Assembly: GCF_024494725.1 (NCBI RefSeq)
Contig: NZ_JANHDK010000001.1
Coordinates: 496,001-560,000, forward strand
From: Haloplanus ruber
GTDB lineage: Archaea > Halobacteriota > Halobacteria > Halobacteriales > Haloferacaceae
Direction: 5' to 3'
DNA: 64,000 nt
In this document: positions 1 through 8,555 of the stretch, piece after piece
Layout: each line of letters starts with the position of its first letter
Numbering within the stretch: the stretch's first letter is position 1
Program-made: the position numbers and the translations under genes
Notes under the pieces: generated by a model
What the model was told of the DNA's origin: nothing
The model's input: the letters and a program-made list of their open reading frames with translations, nothing else
The model's database searches: none

Positions 1-223
1 GGACCCGCAGGATATCGCCGATTCGGTGTTCAAGCAGGTGAACACGAAACTGGTGCTCAACCTGGGCGACGAAGACGCCATCAGCAGCGTCAACATTCCG
101 TCGACGCTGGAGGACAAGGTGCCGTACATGGAGAAAGGGCAGATGGTGGTCTACTCGCCGGACAACTCCGAACCCGTCGAACTCACCGGGTTGCCGGTCT
201 GCGTGACCCGACACGGCGACTGA
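1..223 (+). CDS. HerA-like/DUF87 ATP-binding protein, C-terminal fragment
   Basis: The reading frame is open from the window edge to the stop at 223, so this is the last 73 or so residues of a longer protein. The tail KQVNTKLVLNLGDEDAISSV, followed by a short beta-rich cap ending CVTRHGD, resembles the C-terminal part of archaeal HerA-type hexameric ATPases, where a line about mixed or non-redundant chains sits beside the arginine-finger helix. HerA proteins pump or translocate DNA with NurA, but the Walker motifs lie outside the window, so the assignment rests on the tail only. A GTG at 26 is internal and is not a start. Confidence 0.6.
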   Translation, partial: DPQDIADSVFKQVNTKLVLNLGDEDAISSVNIPSTLEDKVPYMEKGQMVVYSPDNSEPVELTGLPVCVTRHGD

Positions 224-247
224 ACGGAGCGCCCTCGACGGCTGGCG

Positions 248-1064
248 TCACAGCGGCGGGTAGAAAACCTCCGCGAGTACGAACAGGAGGACCCACGCCG
301 TCACGAACGCGAAGCCGGTGAGTCTGACTCGGCGGCCGTACTCGCTCAGATCGTCGTGACGCGTCCGGAGAATCGTGACGAGACGCGACGGATGCCGGAA
401 CGGACTCGGCGGCGTTCAACACGGCCGCGACGAGGGCGACGAGCGAGACGAGCCCCGCCACGCTACAGCCCACGATCAGGCGAACTGCCAGCCGGTGTAC
501 GGTCGCGGCCTCCACCCCGAACGTCGACGGCGACGTCACGTCGCTCTCGGGGCGGAGATCCGTCTCCCGCCCCGGGTGTTGCGCGCCGCGACTGTCTAGG
601 CCAAGCAACAGCAACCCGACAGCCCCAGCACCGACCGCCCGAATCGGCCAGGGCGTCCGCTCCGGTATCAGGAACCCCTTGCTCGGGTCGTCGGGCAGGA
701 CGTAGGCCCGTACTGTCGTTCCCGGCGTGTAGGGGTCGATCACCGATTCGACCCTCGACCGTCGGTCGTACCGCGACGTTCTGGGGCCGGGAAACACCTG
801 GTCGCTGGTGTACGTCTCCCCACGGTACCGGTACGTGTACTCGACCCGTGGGACGTACTCGATGCCGCGCCCGGTCTCACGGCGGTCGGTTCCTGCGTCG
901 GTAACCGTCGCTTGGACGGCCACCGCGTTGGAGAGGGCCTGCGACTGTTGTACGTAGCCGTAGCCGCCGTATCCGACGAGGCCGACGAGGAGGGCGAGGA
1001 CGATTCGCTTCCGCGAGAGGTGAACCGCCGTTTCGCCGACGGGGACGTTCATCTCACCCGGCAC
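248..1064 (-). CDS. DUF3592 family membrane protein, apparently frameshifted
   Basis: The N-terminal part has a membrane helix (about residues 18-38), then an extracytoplasmic-like beta domain with the DUF3592 signature VEYTYRYRGETYTSDQVFPG and RAYVLPDDPSKGFL, a second helix near 140-157 and a third near 195-220. After about residue 230 the open frame turns arginine/serine-rich and runs on to 183, across the end of the convergent upstream gene. Shifting one base near 376-390 restores a sensible end: VTILRTRHDDLSEYGRRVRL, then a hydrophobic helix and FYPPL, with a stop at 248. This looks like a one-base insertion (or two-base loss) in the genome or assembly. The start may be residue 1 or the Met at residue 5 (1052). 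Function unknown. Confidence 0.7.
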
Positions 1065-1208
1065 GATGGCGGGGCGGCAGTAGTAGCGTGACGCCGGGTA
1101 CCGGATCGCTTCGCGGGTCGTTCCGTCCGCGCGCCCGAGAACCGGTCGTTCGCCGCCGCTCCTCCCACGGATCGCTGGGTTCTTGCCCGCGTCGTCCTAC
1201 CCCAATAT

Positions 1209-2279
1209 ATGACACTCGACCCGGATCGCCGGGCGTTCCTGCACCGCCTTCTGGAGACACCGAGTCCGTCGGGGTTCGAGACGCGTGGCCAGCGCCAGTG
1301 GGTGGACTACGTCAGCGACTTCGCGGACGAGGTACGGACCGACGACTACGGCAACGCGGTGGCGGTCCACCGCGGCGACGCGGCCGTCGATACGTCCTTT
1401 GCGGTCGCCGGCCACGCCGACGAGATCGGATTCATCGTCCGCCGGATCGACGACGACGGCTACGTCCGTATCGGCGCCATCGGCGGCGCCGACCGCACCG
1501 TTTCGAAGGGGCAACACGTGACGATCCACAGCGACGACCCCGTGTCCGGCGTGGTCGGCCAGACGGCCATCCACCTCCGGGAGACGGGCGAGGAGCGCTA
1601 CGACGACATCGGGGAGCAGTTCGTCGACGTGGGCGCGACCGACGGCGACGAGGCCCGTGCCCTCGTCTCGGTCGGCGACCCAGTTACGTTCTCGACGACG
1701 GTCGAGGACCTCCACGGAACCCGGGTGGCGGCCCGTGGTCTCGACAACCGTATCGGCGTCTGGGCGGCCGCCGAGGCGCTCAGGCGGGCGGCCGCGGCCG
1801 ACGTCGACGCGACCGTCTACGCCGTGAGTACGATCCAAGAAGAGGTCGGACTGCAGGGCGCGCGGATGATCGGGGTCGATCTCTCGCCCGACGCGGTCGT
1901 CGCGGTGGACGTGACCCACGCCACCGACTCGCCGGGGGTCCCGGAGAAGCGGCGAAGCCCCGTCGAACTCGGCGGCGGTCCCGTCGTCTCGCGGGGGAGC
2001 GCCAACCACCCCGTGCTCGTCGACCTGGCGCGGACGGCCGCCGACGACGCGGACGTGGACGTACAGTTCCAGGCGACCGGGAGCCGTACCGGCACCGACG
2101 CCGACGCCTTCTACACGGCAGGGGGTGGGACCCCGGCGCTGAATCTCGGCCTGCCGAACCGCTATATGCACACGCCGGTCGAGGTGATCGACGAGACGGA
2201 CCTCCGTGACATGGGGGCCGTCCTCGGCGCGATGGCCGAGCGAGCGGGTGACATCGCGGACTTCGCGGTCGACGTCTGA
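1209..2279 (+). CDS. M42 family metallopeptidase (glutamyl/deblocking aminopeptidase-like)
   Basis: A 356-residue cytosolic protein with the full dinuclear-metal site of M42 aminopeptidases: H69 in AGHADEIGF, bridging D179 in ARGLDNRIG, the catalytic/ligand pair E211-E212 in STIQEEVGLQG, D234 in AVDVTHATD and H321 in YMHTPVE. The segment between H69 and D179 is the family's PDZ-like beta insert. M42 enzymes form large tetrahedral (TET) complexes that trim peptides released by the proteasome. The length matches the family norm of about 350. The gene stands alone, divergent from the DUF3592 gene and 74 bp ahead of rpl11. The natural substrate cannot be read from sequence. Confidence 0.92.
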   Translation: MTLDPDRRAFLHRLLETPSPSGFETRGQRQWVDYVSDFADEVRTDDYGNAVAVHRGDAAVDTSFAVAGHADEIGFIVRRIDDDGYVRIGAIGGADRTVSKGQHVTIHSDDPVSGVVGQTAIHLRETGEERYDDIGEQFVDVGATDGDEARALVSVGDPVTFSTTVEDLHGTRVAARGLDNRIGVWAAAEALRRAAAADVDATVYAVSTIQEEVGLQGARMIGVDLSPDAVVAVDVTHATDSPGVPEKRRSPVELGGGPVVSRGSANHPVLVDLARTAADDADVDVQFQATGSRTGTDADAFYTAGGGTPALNLGLPNRYMHTPVEVIDETDLRDMGAVLGAMAERAGDIADFAVDV

Positions 2280-2322
2280 CCGCCACGTGAGCGGGGGACA
2301 CGGCCGTGAGCCGAAAGAAAAC

Positions 2323-2353
2323 CGTTAAAAGTCGGCCCCGGGTTTGGTTCGAT
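2323..2353 (+). promoter_or_regulatory. rpl11 promoter (leaderless)
   Basis: TTAAAA at 2325-2330 lies about 26 nt upstream of the ATG at 2354, the spacing expected when transcription starts at or next to the start codon. There is no Shine-Dalgarno sequence between them, which supports this ATG over the in-frame upstream GTG. Confidence 0.6.
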
Positions 2354-2842
2354 ATGGCTGGAACTATCGAAGTGCTCGTTCCCGGCGGCGAGGCCACCCC
2401 CGGCCCGCCGCTCGGACCGGAACTCGGTCCGACGCCGGTCGACGTGCAGGCCGTCGTCCAGGAGATCAACGACGAAACCGACGCGTTCGACGGCATGGAA
2501 GTGCCCGTCACCGTCGAGTACGACGACGACGGCTCGTTCACTATCGAGGTGGGCGTCCCGCCGACGGCCGAACTCATCAAAGACGAGGCCGGCTTCGAGA
2601 CGGGAAGCGGCGAACCCCAGGAGACCTTCGTCGCCGACCTGTCCGTCGAACAGGTACAGAAGATCGCCGAGCAGAAGCAGTCGGACCTGCTCTCCTACGA
2701 TCTGAAAAACGCCGCGAAGGAAGTCGTCGGTACCTGCGTCACGCTCGGTGTCACCATCGAGGGGAACGACCCCCGACAGTTCAAGGAACGCATCGACGAG
2801 GGCGAGTACGACGACCAGTTCGTCGACGAAGCGGCCGCGTAA
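2354..2842 (+). CDS. rpl11: 50S ribosomal protein uL11
   Basis: A 162-residue protein beginning MAGTIEVLVPGGEATPGPPLG, with the proline-rich N-terminal segment that contacts the GTPase-centre RNA and translation factors. The C-terminal RNA-binding domain follows (LLSYDLKNAAKEVVGTCVTLG, about 110-130). The acidic tail typical of haloarchaeal L11 ends FVDEAAA. The start at 2354 gives the usual family length; an in-frame GTG 48 bp upstream would add a basic, unrelated segment. In many haloarchaea rpl11 lies close to rpl1-rpl10-rpl12. Here 6.8 kb and six unrelated genes separate them. Confidence 0.97.
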   Translation: MAGTIEVLVPGGEATPGPPLGPELGPTPVDVQAVVQEINDETDAFDGMEVPVTVEYDDDGSFTIEVGVPPTAELIKDEAGFETGSGEPQETFVADLSVEQVQKIAEQKQSDLLSYDLKNAAKEVVGTCVTLGVTIEGNDPRQFKERIDEGEYDDQFVDEAAA

Positions 2843-2902
2843 CGCCTCCCGACCCCGGGTGGACACCGCGGGTTTCTTTTCGACGTCCACGCTATCTCCG
2901 GT

Positions 2903-4231
2903 ATGACCGACTCCCTCGTCGTCCCGGAGGACACCGTCGCAGACGCCGTCGGCGAGACGACGTTCCCGCGCATGGGCGTGATCGAACAGGTCTGGGAGAC
3001 CGATCCCATCCCGCCCACGGACATCGAGGAACGGGCCGCGGCCGCCGTTGCCGACCTCGATTTTTCGACGGTTCCCGAGGGCGGTGAGGTCGCCATCGGC
3101 GCCGGCAGTCGCGGCATCGCCAACCTCGGGGCCATCGTTCGCGGGGTCGTCGACGGTGTCCGCGAACGAGGATACGAACCCTTCGTCTTCCCCGCCATGG
3201 GGAGCCACGGCGGGGCGACCGCCGCGGGACAACGAGAGAAACTCGACACCTTGGGCGTGAGCGAGGAGTCCGTCGGCTGTAAGATTCGGGCGACCATGGA
3301 CGTCGAGACAGTGGGCAAGACGCCCGAACGTGGCGTGCCGGTGTACGCCGACGCCAACGCCGTCGCCGCCGACGGGATCGTGATGGTCAATCGGATCAAA
3401 CCCCACACGGACTTCGGCGGCGAGGTGGAAAGCGGCCTCTCGAAGATGCTCGTCATCGGGATGGGCAAACAGAAGGGCGCGAAGATGGCCCACGACTGGG
3501 CGGTCGACTGGAGCCTTCGGAACATGCTCCCCGAGATCGCGAGCCAACTGCTCGATGCCCTCCCCGTCGCGGGCGGCGTCGCGGTCGTCGAAGACGAACA
3601 CGACGATACGACACTGATAGAGGGCGTCCCTGCCTCGGGCTTTCTGGAGCGTGAACGCGAACTCCTAGAGACCGCCTACGACCGCATGCCGACACTGCCG
3701 TTCGACGACCTCGATGTCTTGGTCGTCGACCGGACCGGCAAGGACGTAAGCGGGCAGGGGATGGACACGAACGTCACCGGCCGGCGGCATTTCACGATCA
3801 ACGAACCGGAACCGGAATCGCCGACGATCAAGCGGATCTTCCTCCGGGGGTTCACCGGGAAGACGAAGGGTAACGCGATGGGGATGGGCCAGGCCGATTT
3901 CGTCCACCGCGAAATCCTCGACGGCGTCGACACCTCGAAGTCGCTGATCAACGCCATCACGGCGAGTACCGTCCGCGGCGTCAGACTGCCACCGGTCGTC
4001 GAGAACGACCGCGCGGGGCTTCGGGGGACCCTCGGCACCATCGGTCCCGTCGCCGGCGACGAGGCGCGTGTCCTGCGGGTCACGGACACGATGCGACTGG
4101 AGCGGTGTTACGCCTCCGAACCGCTGATCGAGGCGGCGCGGGACCGCGACGACCTGCGGGTGATCGCCGAGCCAGAGGAGCTTTCGTTCGATGACGGCGA
4201 GTTCGTGGCGCCGACGCCGGACGGCGACTAG
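2903..4231 (+). CDS. LarA-like (DUF2088/lactate racemase domain) protein
   Basis: A 442-residue protein of the LarA superfamily, whose founding member racemises lactate with a nickel-pincer nucleotide. Positions matching LarA's key residues are visible: H102 in AMGSHGGAT (like H108), H168 in NRIKPHTDF (like H174), K181 in SGLSKMLVIG (the lysine that carries the cofactor, like K184), and H197 in KMAHDW. This suggests an active nickel-pincer enzyme, but substrates in the superfamily vary and lactate is not proven. It follows rpl11 by 60 bp with a T-rich stretch between, so it is probably transcribed separately. larC, for cofactor synthesis, lies at 42.2 kb. It overlaps the convergent flavin oxidoreductase gene by 4 bp. 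Confidence 0.8.
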   Translation: MTDSLVVPEDTVADAVGETTFPRMGVIEQVWETDPIPPTDIEERAAAAVADLDFSTVPEGGEVAIGAGSRGIANLGAIVRGVVDGVRERGYEPFVFPAMGSHGGATAAGQREKLDTLGVSEESVGCKIRATMDVETVGKTPERGVPVYADANAVAADGIVMVNRIKPHTDFGGEVESGLSKMLVIGMGKQKGAKMAHDWAVDWSLRNMLPEIASQLLDALPVAGGVAVVEDEHDDTTLIEGVPASGFLERERELLETAYDRMPTLPFDDLDVLVVDRTGKDVSGQGMDTNVTGRRHFTINEPEPESPTIKRIFLRGFTGKTKGNAMGMGQADFVHREILDGVDTSKSLINAITASTVRGVRLPPVVENDRAGLRGTLGTIGPVAGDEARVLRVTDTMRLERCYASEPLIEAARDRDDLRVIAEPEELSFDDGEFVAPTPDGD

Positions 4232-5328
4232 AAGGCGCGGTCGTACTGGGACGGCACCTCGATGCCGCCGGCGTCGAGGCGGTCGAGTTCTTTGGCTGCG
4301 TGCAGCGCGAAGTACGGATCGCGGAGGTGTTCACGGCCCACGATAGCCAGGTCGCCGCGGCCGTTCCGAATCAGGGCGTCGGCCTGTTCGGCGGTCGTGA
4401 TGCCGCCGACGGCACCAACCGCGATATCCGTCTCGGACTCCTGTCTGACCCGTCGTGCGTAGCGCTCCTGATACCCGGGGCCGGTCGACGGAATCGACTG
4501 GTCGGGGTGAATCCCGCCGGCGCTCACGTCGATCAGGTCGACGCCGAGGGGCGCGAGTTCGTCGGCCAGTCGGACCGAGTCCGCGACGGTCCAAGCCTCG
4601 CGGTCGTCGAGCCAGTCGGTCGCGGAAATCCGGACGAACAGCGGGGCGTCGTCGGGCCACACCTCGCGAACGGCGTTCGTCACCTCGCGGAGGAGTCGGG
4701 TGCGATCCTCGAAACTGCCGCCGTAGTCGTCGTCGCGGTCGTTGGTGACCGGCGAGAGGAACTCGTGGAGGAGGTAGCCGTGGGCGGCGTGAATCTCGGC
4801 GACCCCGAACCCGGCATCGCGTGCGCGTTCGGCGGCGGCGCGGAAGGCGTCGATCACGTCCTCGATGTCAGCGGCGCTCATCCGCCGGGTCGCCGTCTCG
4901 CTGTCCTCGTAGGGCCACGGGTCGGCGGAAGGCGCGATGGTCTCCCAGCCGTCGTCGCCGGTCAGCGGGTTGCTTCCCTCCCACGGGCGGGTCTTTGAGG
5001 CCTTGCGGCCGGCGTGGGCCAGTTGGATACCGGGGACGCTTCCTTGGTCCCGGATCGAGGCGGTGATGTCGGCGAGCGCGTCGGCGTGGTCGTCGCTCCA
5101 GATACCGAGGTCGTGGGGCGTGATCCGCCCGCGGGCCTCGACGGCCGTCGCCTCGGTCATCACGAGGCCGGCGCCGCCGACCGCCCGGCTGGCGAGGTGG
5201 GTGTGGTGCCAGTCCGTCGGGAGTCCGTCCCGGCCCTCACAGGAGTATTGGCACATGGGCGAGACCATCACACGGTTCGGAATCTCGGTGCCGCGTAGCT
5301 CAAGAGGAGTGAAGAGGTCTGCTGTCAC
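4228..5328 (-). CDS. Old Yellow Enzyme family NAD(P)H:flavin oxidoreductase (YqjM-type)
   Basis: A 366-residue FMN TIM barrel. Class III OYE (YqjM-like) hallmarks are present: C26 in SPMCQYSCEG, the redox-tuning cysteine of that class; GIQLAHAGRKA, residues 100-110; the substrate-binding pair H180 and H183 in AEIHAAHGYLLHEF; and the phosphate-binding C-terminal GRGDLAIVGREHLRDPYF. Such enzymes reduce activated C=C bonds using NAD(P)H; the physiological substrate is rarely known. The gene is monocistronic, convergent with the LarA-like gene (4-bp overlap) and 109 bp downstream of the ModE-like regulator gene. Confidence 0.92.
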   Translation of the reverse strand: MTADLFTPLELRGTEIPNRVMVSPMCQYSCEGRDGLPTDWHHTHLASRAVGGAGLVMTEATAVEARGRITPHDLGIWSDDHADALADITASIRDQGSVPGIQLAHAGRKASKTRPWEGSNPLTGDDGWETIAPSADPWPYEDSETATRRMSAADIEDVIDAFRAAAERARDAGFGVAEIHAAHGYLLHEFLSPVTNDRDDDYGGSFEDRTRLLREVTNAVREVWPDDAPLFVRISATDWLDDREAWTVADSVRLADELAPLGVDLIDVSAGGIHPDQSIPSTGPGYQERYARRVRQESETDIAVGAVGGITTAEQADALIRNGRGDLAIVGREHLRDPYFALHAAKELDRLDAGGIEVPSQYDRAF

Positions 5329-5437
5329 GGATCGGCGTTCGACGCCGACGCCGATACACGTGTCGGAACCGGCAGCGTACAGCGGTTAGCGCCGTGTGAA
5401 CGAGGCACGAGCGCTCCGCGCGTTGGGTGTCGCCCCG

Positions 5438-6133
5438 CTACTCGACCGGGACGCCCCGAGTGGCGGTGGCCTTGAACGAGGCGACGACGGGCGTCCCGCG
5501 GTCGAGGCCCAACTTCTCGACGCTGGTGACGGTAACGAGCGCCGCGAGCGACACCTCGTCGGCCACGTCGACAGTGACGAGAGCGACGGGCTCGCCTCGG
5601 TCGACGGTGCGGACGGTTCCCTCCAGACGGTTGCGGGCGCTGGTTCGGTCACCCTCTGGCGACCGTGAGGGACTCTGTAAGGTCACGGCGTCGGCGCGGA
5701 GGGTGAGCCGGGCCCCGGTGTCGGTCCCGTCGTCGTGGACGAGCGCCCGAACGGTGCCCGCCGCCGTCTCCACGGTCGCCAGTTCGCCGTCGTGGTCGAC
5801 GACCTGTCCCGAGAGGACGGTCTCCTCGGTTTCGGCGATGCCACTGAATTCGGCGCTGAGCTGGTCGTACCGATTCAACAGCTCCCGAGCGAGGTCGGTC
5901 AGGTGACTGCCGCCGCCGCCCGAGCCACCGCGCTTGCGCGCCACTAGGTCACCGAAGCCCTCCTCCAGTTCGACGATCCGCTGTTGGCCCCGCGAGTACG
6001 AGCGGCCGAGGGTCGCTGTGGCGGCGTTGATCGACCCGTGGTCGTCGATGGCCCGCAGGAGCGCAACATCGCGCTCGGTGAGTGTCACGTCGCCCCGACC
6101 GATCCGGGCGTCGAACTCGGTCGAGAACTCCAT
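5438..6133 (-). CDS. ModE-like transcriptional regulator (wHTH plus TOBE/Mop domains)
   Basis: A 231-residue protein. A winged helix of ModE/LysR type occupies about residues 15-85 (RDVALLRAIDDHGSINAATA, then GRSYSRGQQRIVELEEGFG). Two oxyanion-binding TOBE/Mop repeats follow, about 105-155 (LSGQVVDHDGELATVETAAG) and 165-231 (NRLEGTVRTVDRGEPVALVT). ModE proteins bind molybdate or tungstate and then repress uptake genes. Divergence from wtpABC strongly supports local control of that operon. The ATG at 6133 is chosen because a TATA-like ATTTAACC at about 6155-6162 lies 26 nt upstream; a longer in-frame start would place that box inside the gene. Confidence 0.88.
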   Translation of the reverse strand: MEFSTEFDARIGRGDVTLTERDVALLRAIDDHGSINAATATLGRSYSRGQQRIVELEEGFGDLVARKRGGSGGGGSHLTDLARELLNRYDQLSAEFSGIAETEETVLSGQVVDHDGELATVETAAGTVRALVHDDGTDTGARLTLRADAVTLQSPSRSPEGDRTSARNRLEGTVRTVDRGEPVALVTVDVADEVSLAALVTVTSVEKLGLDRGTPVVASFKATATRGVPVE

Positions 6134-6154
6134 GCCCGCTGATTCGGGGCGGCG

Positions 6155-6355
6155 GGTTAAATGCGTTGTCGCCACCCCGGCCGTTAGGCAATACGCACCC
6201 GTTCACGGCCGCCCCCTCGGGGCGAATCGGTGGTCTGACCGCCGGTCACACCCGGACCGCCAGTGTGTGGGACAAACCCAAACACCCTCCCAGGGCCCGA
6301 CACGAGTAATCCAAAGCCATTATGTCTTATAGTAAGTAATCCCGTTGTGCTACCA
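6155..6355. promoter_or_regulatory. Divergent regulator/wtpA promoter region
   Basis: Two back-to-back promoters fit leaderless genes. On the minus strand ATTTAACC (6155-6162) sits 26 nt before the regulator's ATG. On the plus strand TTATA within 6326-6336 sits about 27 nt before the wtpA ATG at 6356. The wtpA TATA lies inside a perfect short palindrome CTTA-TAG-TAAG (6326-6336) flanked by ATTA and TAAT. Two copies of GACCGCC occur in the middle. Any of these could be the ModE-like operator; none is proven. Confidence 0.5.
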
Positions 6356-7522
6356 ATGACACAACGAGAAGAAAATGCAGATTGGTTGCAAGAGCAGAAA
6401 GAACACTGGGCGCAGGTCGTTCGCGGACGCTCGCGTCGTGACGTGCTGAAAGGACTCGGCGCGGCTGGGATGGCGGGGCTTGCCGGCTGTTCCGGTGGCG
6501 GCGGTGGCGACGAGGCGACGGCCACTGCGACGGCTACGGAGACGGAGGAGTCGATGGATTCGGGCGGCGAGGCGACGGACACGCCGACGGAGACCAGCAC
6601 GCCGGAGCCGGAAGTTAGCGGCTCGATGACCATCTTCCACGCGGGTAGCCTCGCACCGCCGTTCAGCGAGGCCGAACCGGCGTTCGAAGAGGAGTACGGC
6701 GTCGACGTCACCCGTGAGGCCCAGGGATCGGTCGCGTCGACACAGAAGATCACCCAGCAGGGTCGCTCGGCTGACGTGCTCGGCACCTCGGACTTCCGGC
6801 TCATCCGTGACCGCGTCGTCCCCGACTTCGGTGACTGGTACTGCATCTTCACGACGAACTCGATGTCGATCCAGTACCGCGAGGACTCGCCCGGCGCGGA
6901 CGAGATCTCGGCGGACAACTGGTGGGAGATCCTGACCCGCGACGACGTGACCATCGGCCACTCCGACCCCGCGGTCGACCCCGGTGGCTACCGCGCGGTC
7001 ATGTCCCAGCAGCTCGGCATGATGGACTTCGACGGGTCGAGCCTCTACGACGAGGAGACCTACAACCAGCTTCGCGAGAACTCGGTCGTCCCGACGGGCA
7101 CCGAGACGAACCTGGAAGGACAGCTCGAATCCGGCGAGCTGGACTACGTCTTCTACTACCAGTCCATCTCCGCCTCCTCGGGCCTGCCCTACATCGACCT
7201 GCAGCCGGAGGTCGACCTCTCGCAGGCGACCAGCGAGTACGCCGAGCACTACGCACAGGCGGAAGTCGAGACGGACAGCGGGACGTTCGTCGGCGCGCCC
7301 ATCGCCTACGGGCTGACGGTGCCGAGCGTCGCCAACAACCCCGAAGCCGGCGCCGCGTGGGTCGAGTACTTCGGCTCCGACGCCGGCCGGACGGTCCTCG
7401 AGGACCTCGGCCTCGTGCCCGTCGACCCCATCGTCGTCCCCCAGAGCGGCCAGGACGCCGTGCCGGACCGCGTCATGAACGTCGCGTCGGCACAGAGTAA
7501 CCTCGGACCCCTCGAACTGTAA
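6356..7522 (+). CDS. wtpA: Tungstate/molybdate ABC transporter substrate-binding protein (Tat lipoprotein)
   Basis: A 388-residue periplasmic-type binding protein. The N-terminus carries a twin-arginine signal (SRRDVLKG, about 26-33) and a lipobox LAGC, followed by a low-complexity Gly/Thr/Glu linker typical of haloarchaeal lipoproteins. The mature part has the WtpA/ModA-like oxyanion-binding motifs FHAGSLAPPF, EAQGSVAST and SADVLGTSDF. It should deliver tungstate or molybdate to WtpB/WtpC for tungsto- or molybdopterin enzymes. First gene of wtpABC, divergent from a ModE-like regulator. The start is MTQREE at 6356, 27 nt after a TATA box; the upstream in-frame extension is not protein-like. 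Tungstate versus molybdate preference cannot be told. Confidence 0.93.
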   Translation: MTQREENADWLQEQKEHWAQVVRGRSRRDVLKGLGAAGMAGLAGCSGGGGGDEATATATATETEESMDSGGEATDTPTETSTPEPEVSGSMTIFHAGSLAPPFSEAEPAFEEEYGVDVTREAQGSVASTQKITQQGRSADVLGTSDFRLIRDRVVPDFGDWYCIFTTNSMSIQYREDSPGADEISADNWWEILTRDDVTIGHSDPAVDPGGYRAVMSQQLGMMDFDGSSLYDEETYNQLRENSVVPTGTETNLEGQLESGELDYVFYYQSISASSGLPYIDLQPEVDLSQATSEYAEHYAQAEVETDSGTFVGAPIAYGLTVPSVANNPEAGAAWVEYFGSDAGRTVLEDLGLVPVDPIVVPQSGQDAVPDRVMNVASAQSNLGPLEL

Positions 7523-7574
7523 CGGGCAGTTCCGTCCGACACAGCTATATTTCTGACTCGGAATAACGAGAACA

Positions 7575-8555
7575 ATGGCAACTAGTGCAGAGACTCGATT
7601 TTCACTGAGCGGGGTCAAGCGAAACTCGCTCGTCGTGGTGTTTGTCGCCGTACAGGCGCTCGTGTTCGCCGGTACCTACACGGTCGGTCGACCAACGTGG
7701 TACGCGTTTTTCATGATCGCCAGTACGGCGGTCACGGCCTTCGCTCTCGACGGCGACCGGTTCACCGTCGCGCTGGCGACGATGGGGAGCGTGTTGATGG
7801 TCGCGCTTGCGCTCCCGCTGTTTCTGTTCGTCTCGCGGCAGGTCCCGTCGCTGGTCATCGAACAGGCGCTCGATCCGGGCGTCCACCGTGTGCTCTATCT
7901 CGGCGTCTACGGTCCCCTACTCGCCGCTCTCGCGAGCCTCGTCTTCGGCGTACCGCTGGCGCATCTCCTCTCGAAGGGGTTTCCGGGACAGCCCCTCGTC
8001 GAGAGTCTGGTCGATCTGCCGCTGGTCGTTCCACACAGCGTCGCCGGCATCATCATCCTCTTTGGCTTCGGGAAGGGTGGCGCCTTCCCGAGTATCTCCG
8101 TCCTCGGGTCCATGATCGGCATGGTGTTGGCGATGGCGTTCGTGAGCGCTCCGTACGCGGTCAACGCGGCGCGTGAAGCGTTCGAATCAATCGACGACCG
8201 CCTCGAATACGCCTCTCGCATCCACGGTGCGAGCCGCTGGGAGACGTTCCGCCGGATCACCGGCCCGCTCGCGGTTCGAGGGATGGTCACGGGCGGCGTT
8301 CTCGCGTGGGCGCGTGCCGTCTCCGAGTTCGGCGCCGTCGCCGTCGTCGCCTACTCCGTCTCCTTTTTCTACCCGTTCGAGGGTGGGGAGGTGACGGCCC
8401 AGCACGCCCCCGTGTTCGTCTACAACACCTACCTGCAGGGCGGCCTCGAACAGAGCGGTGCCGTCGCCTTCCTCCTGCTTTCGGTTTCGGGGATTATCTT
8501 CCTCATCGTGCGCTATCTCACGACCGATACCACGACGACTGGGGGTGTCGTATGA
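7575..8555 (+). CDS. wtpB: Tungstate/molybdate ABC transporter permease
   Basis: A 326-residue integral membrane protein with six or more hydrophobic segments. The binding-protein-dependent transport signature (EAA loop) is EAFESIDDRLEYASRIHGAS followed by R-x-E-T-F-x-R-I, near residues 198-225, which docks on the ATPase. The central LVESLVDLPLVVPHSVAGII segment is characteristic of molybdate/sulfate-type permeases. It forms the channel for WtpA-delivered oxyanion. The gene starts 52 bp after wtpA and its stop overlaps the wtpC start by 4 bp (ATGA), so it is translationally coupled to wtpC. Confidence 0.93.
   Translation: MATSAETRFSLSGVKRNSLVVVFVAVQALVFAGTYTVGRPTWYAFFMIASTAVTAFALDGDRFTVALATMGSVLMVALALPLFLFVSRQVPSLVIEQALDPGVHRVLYLGVYGPLLAALASLVFGVPLAHLLSKGFPGQPLVESLVDLPLVVPHSVAGIIILFGFGKGGAFPSISVLGSMIGMVLAMAFVSAPYAVNAAREAFESIDDRLEYASRIHGASRWETFRRITGPLAVRGMVTGGVLAWARAVSEFGAVAVVAYSVSFFYPFEGGEVTAQHAPVFVYNTYLQGGLEQSGAVAFLLLSVSGIIFLIVRYLTTDTTTTGGVV

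Noticed and set aside
183-247. Extension of the DUF3592 frame to 183
   Set aside because: It is Arg-rich, overlaps the HerA-like gene antisense and is better explained by the frameshift; the restored frame stops at 248.
2162-3601. Long minus-strand frame across rpl11 and the LarA-like gene
   Set aside because: Antisense to two well-supported genes, with no motifs.
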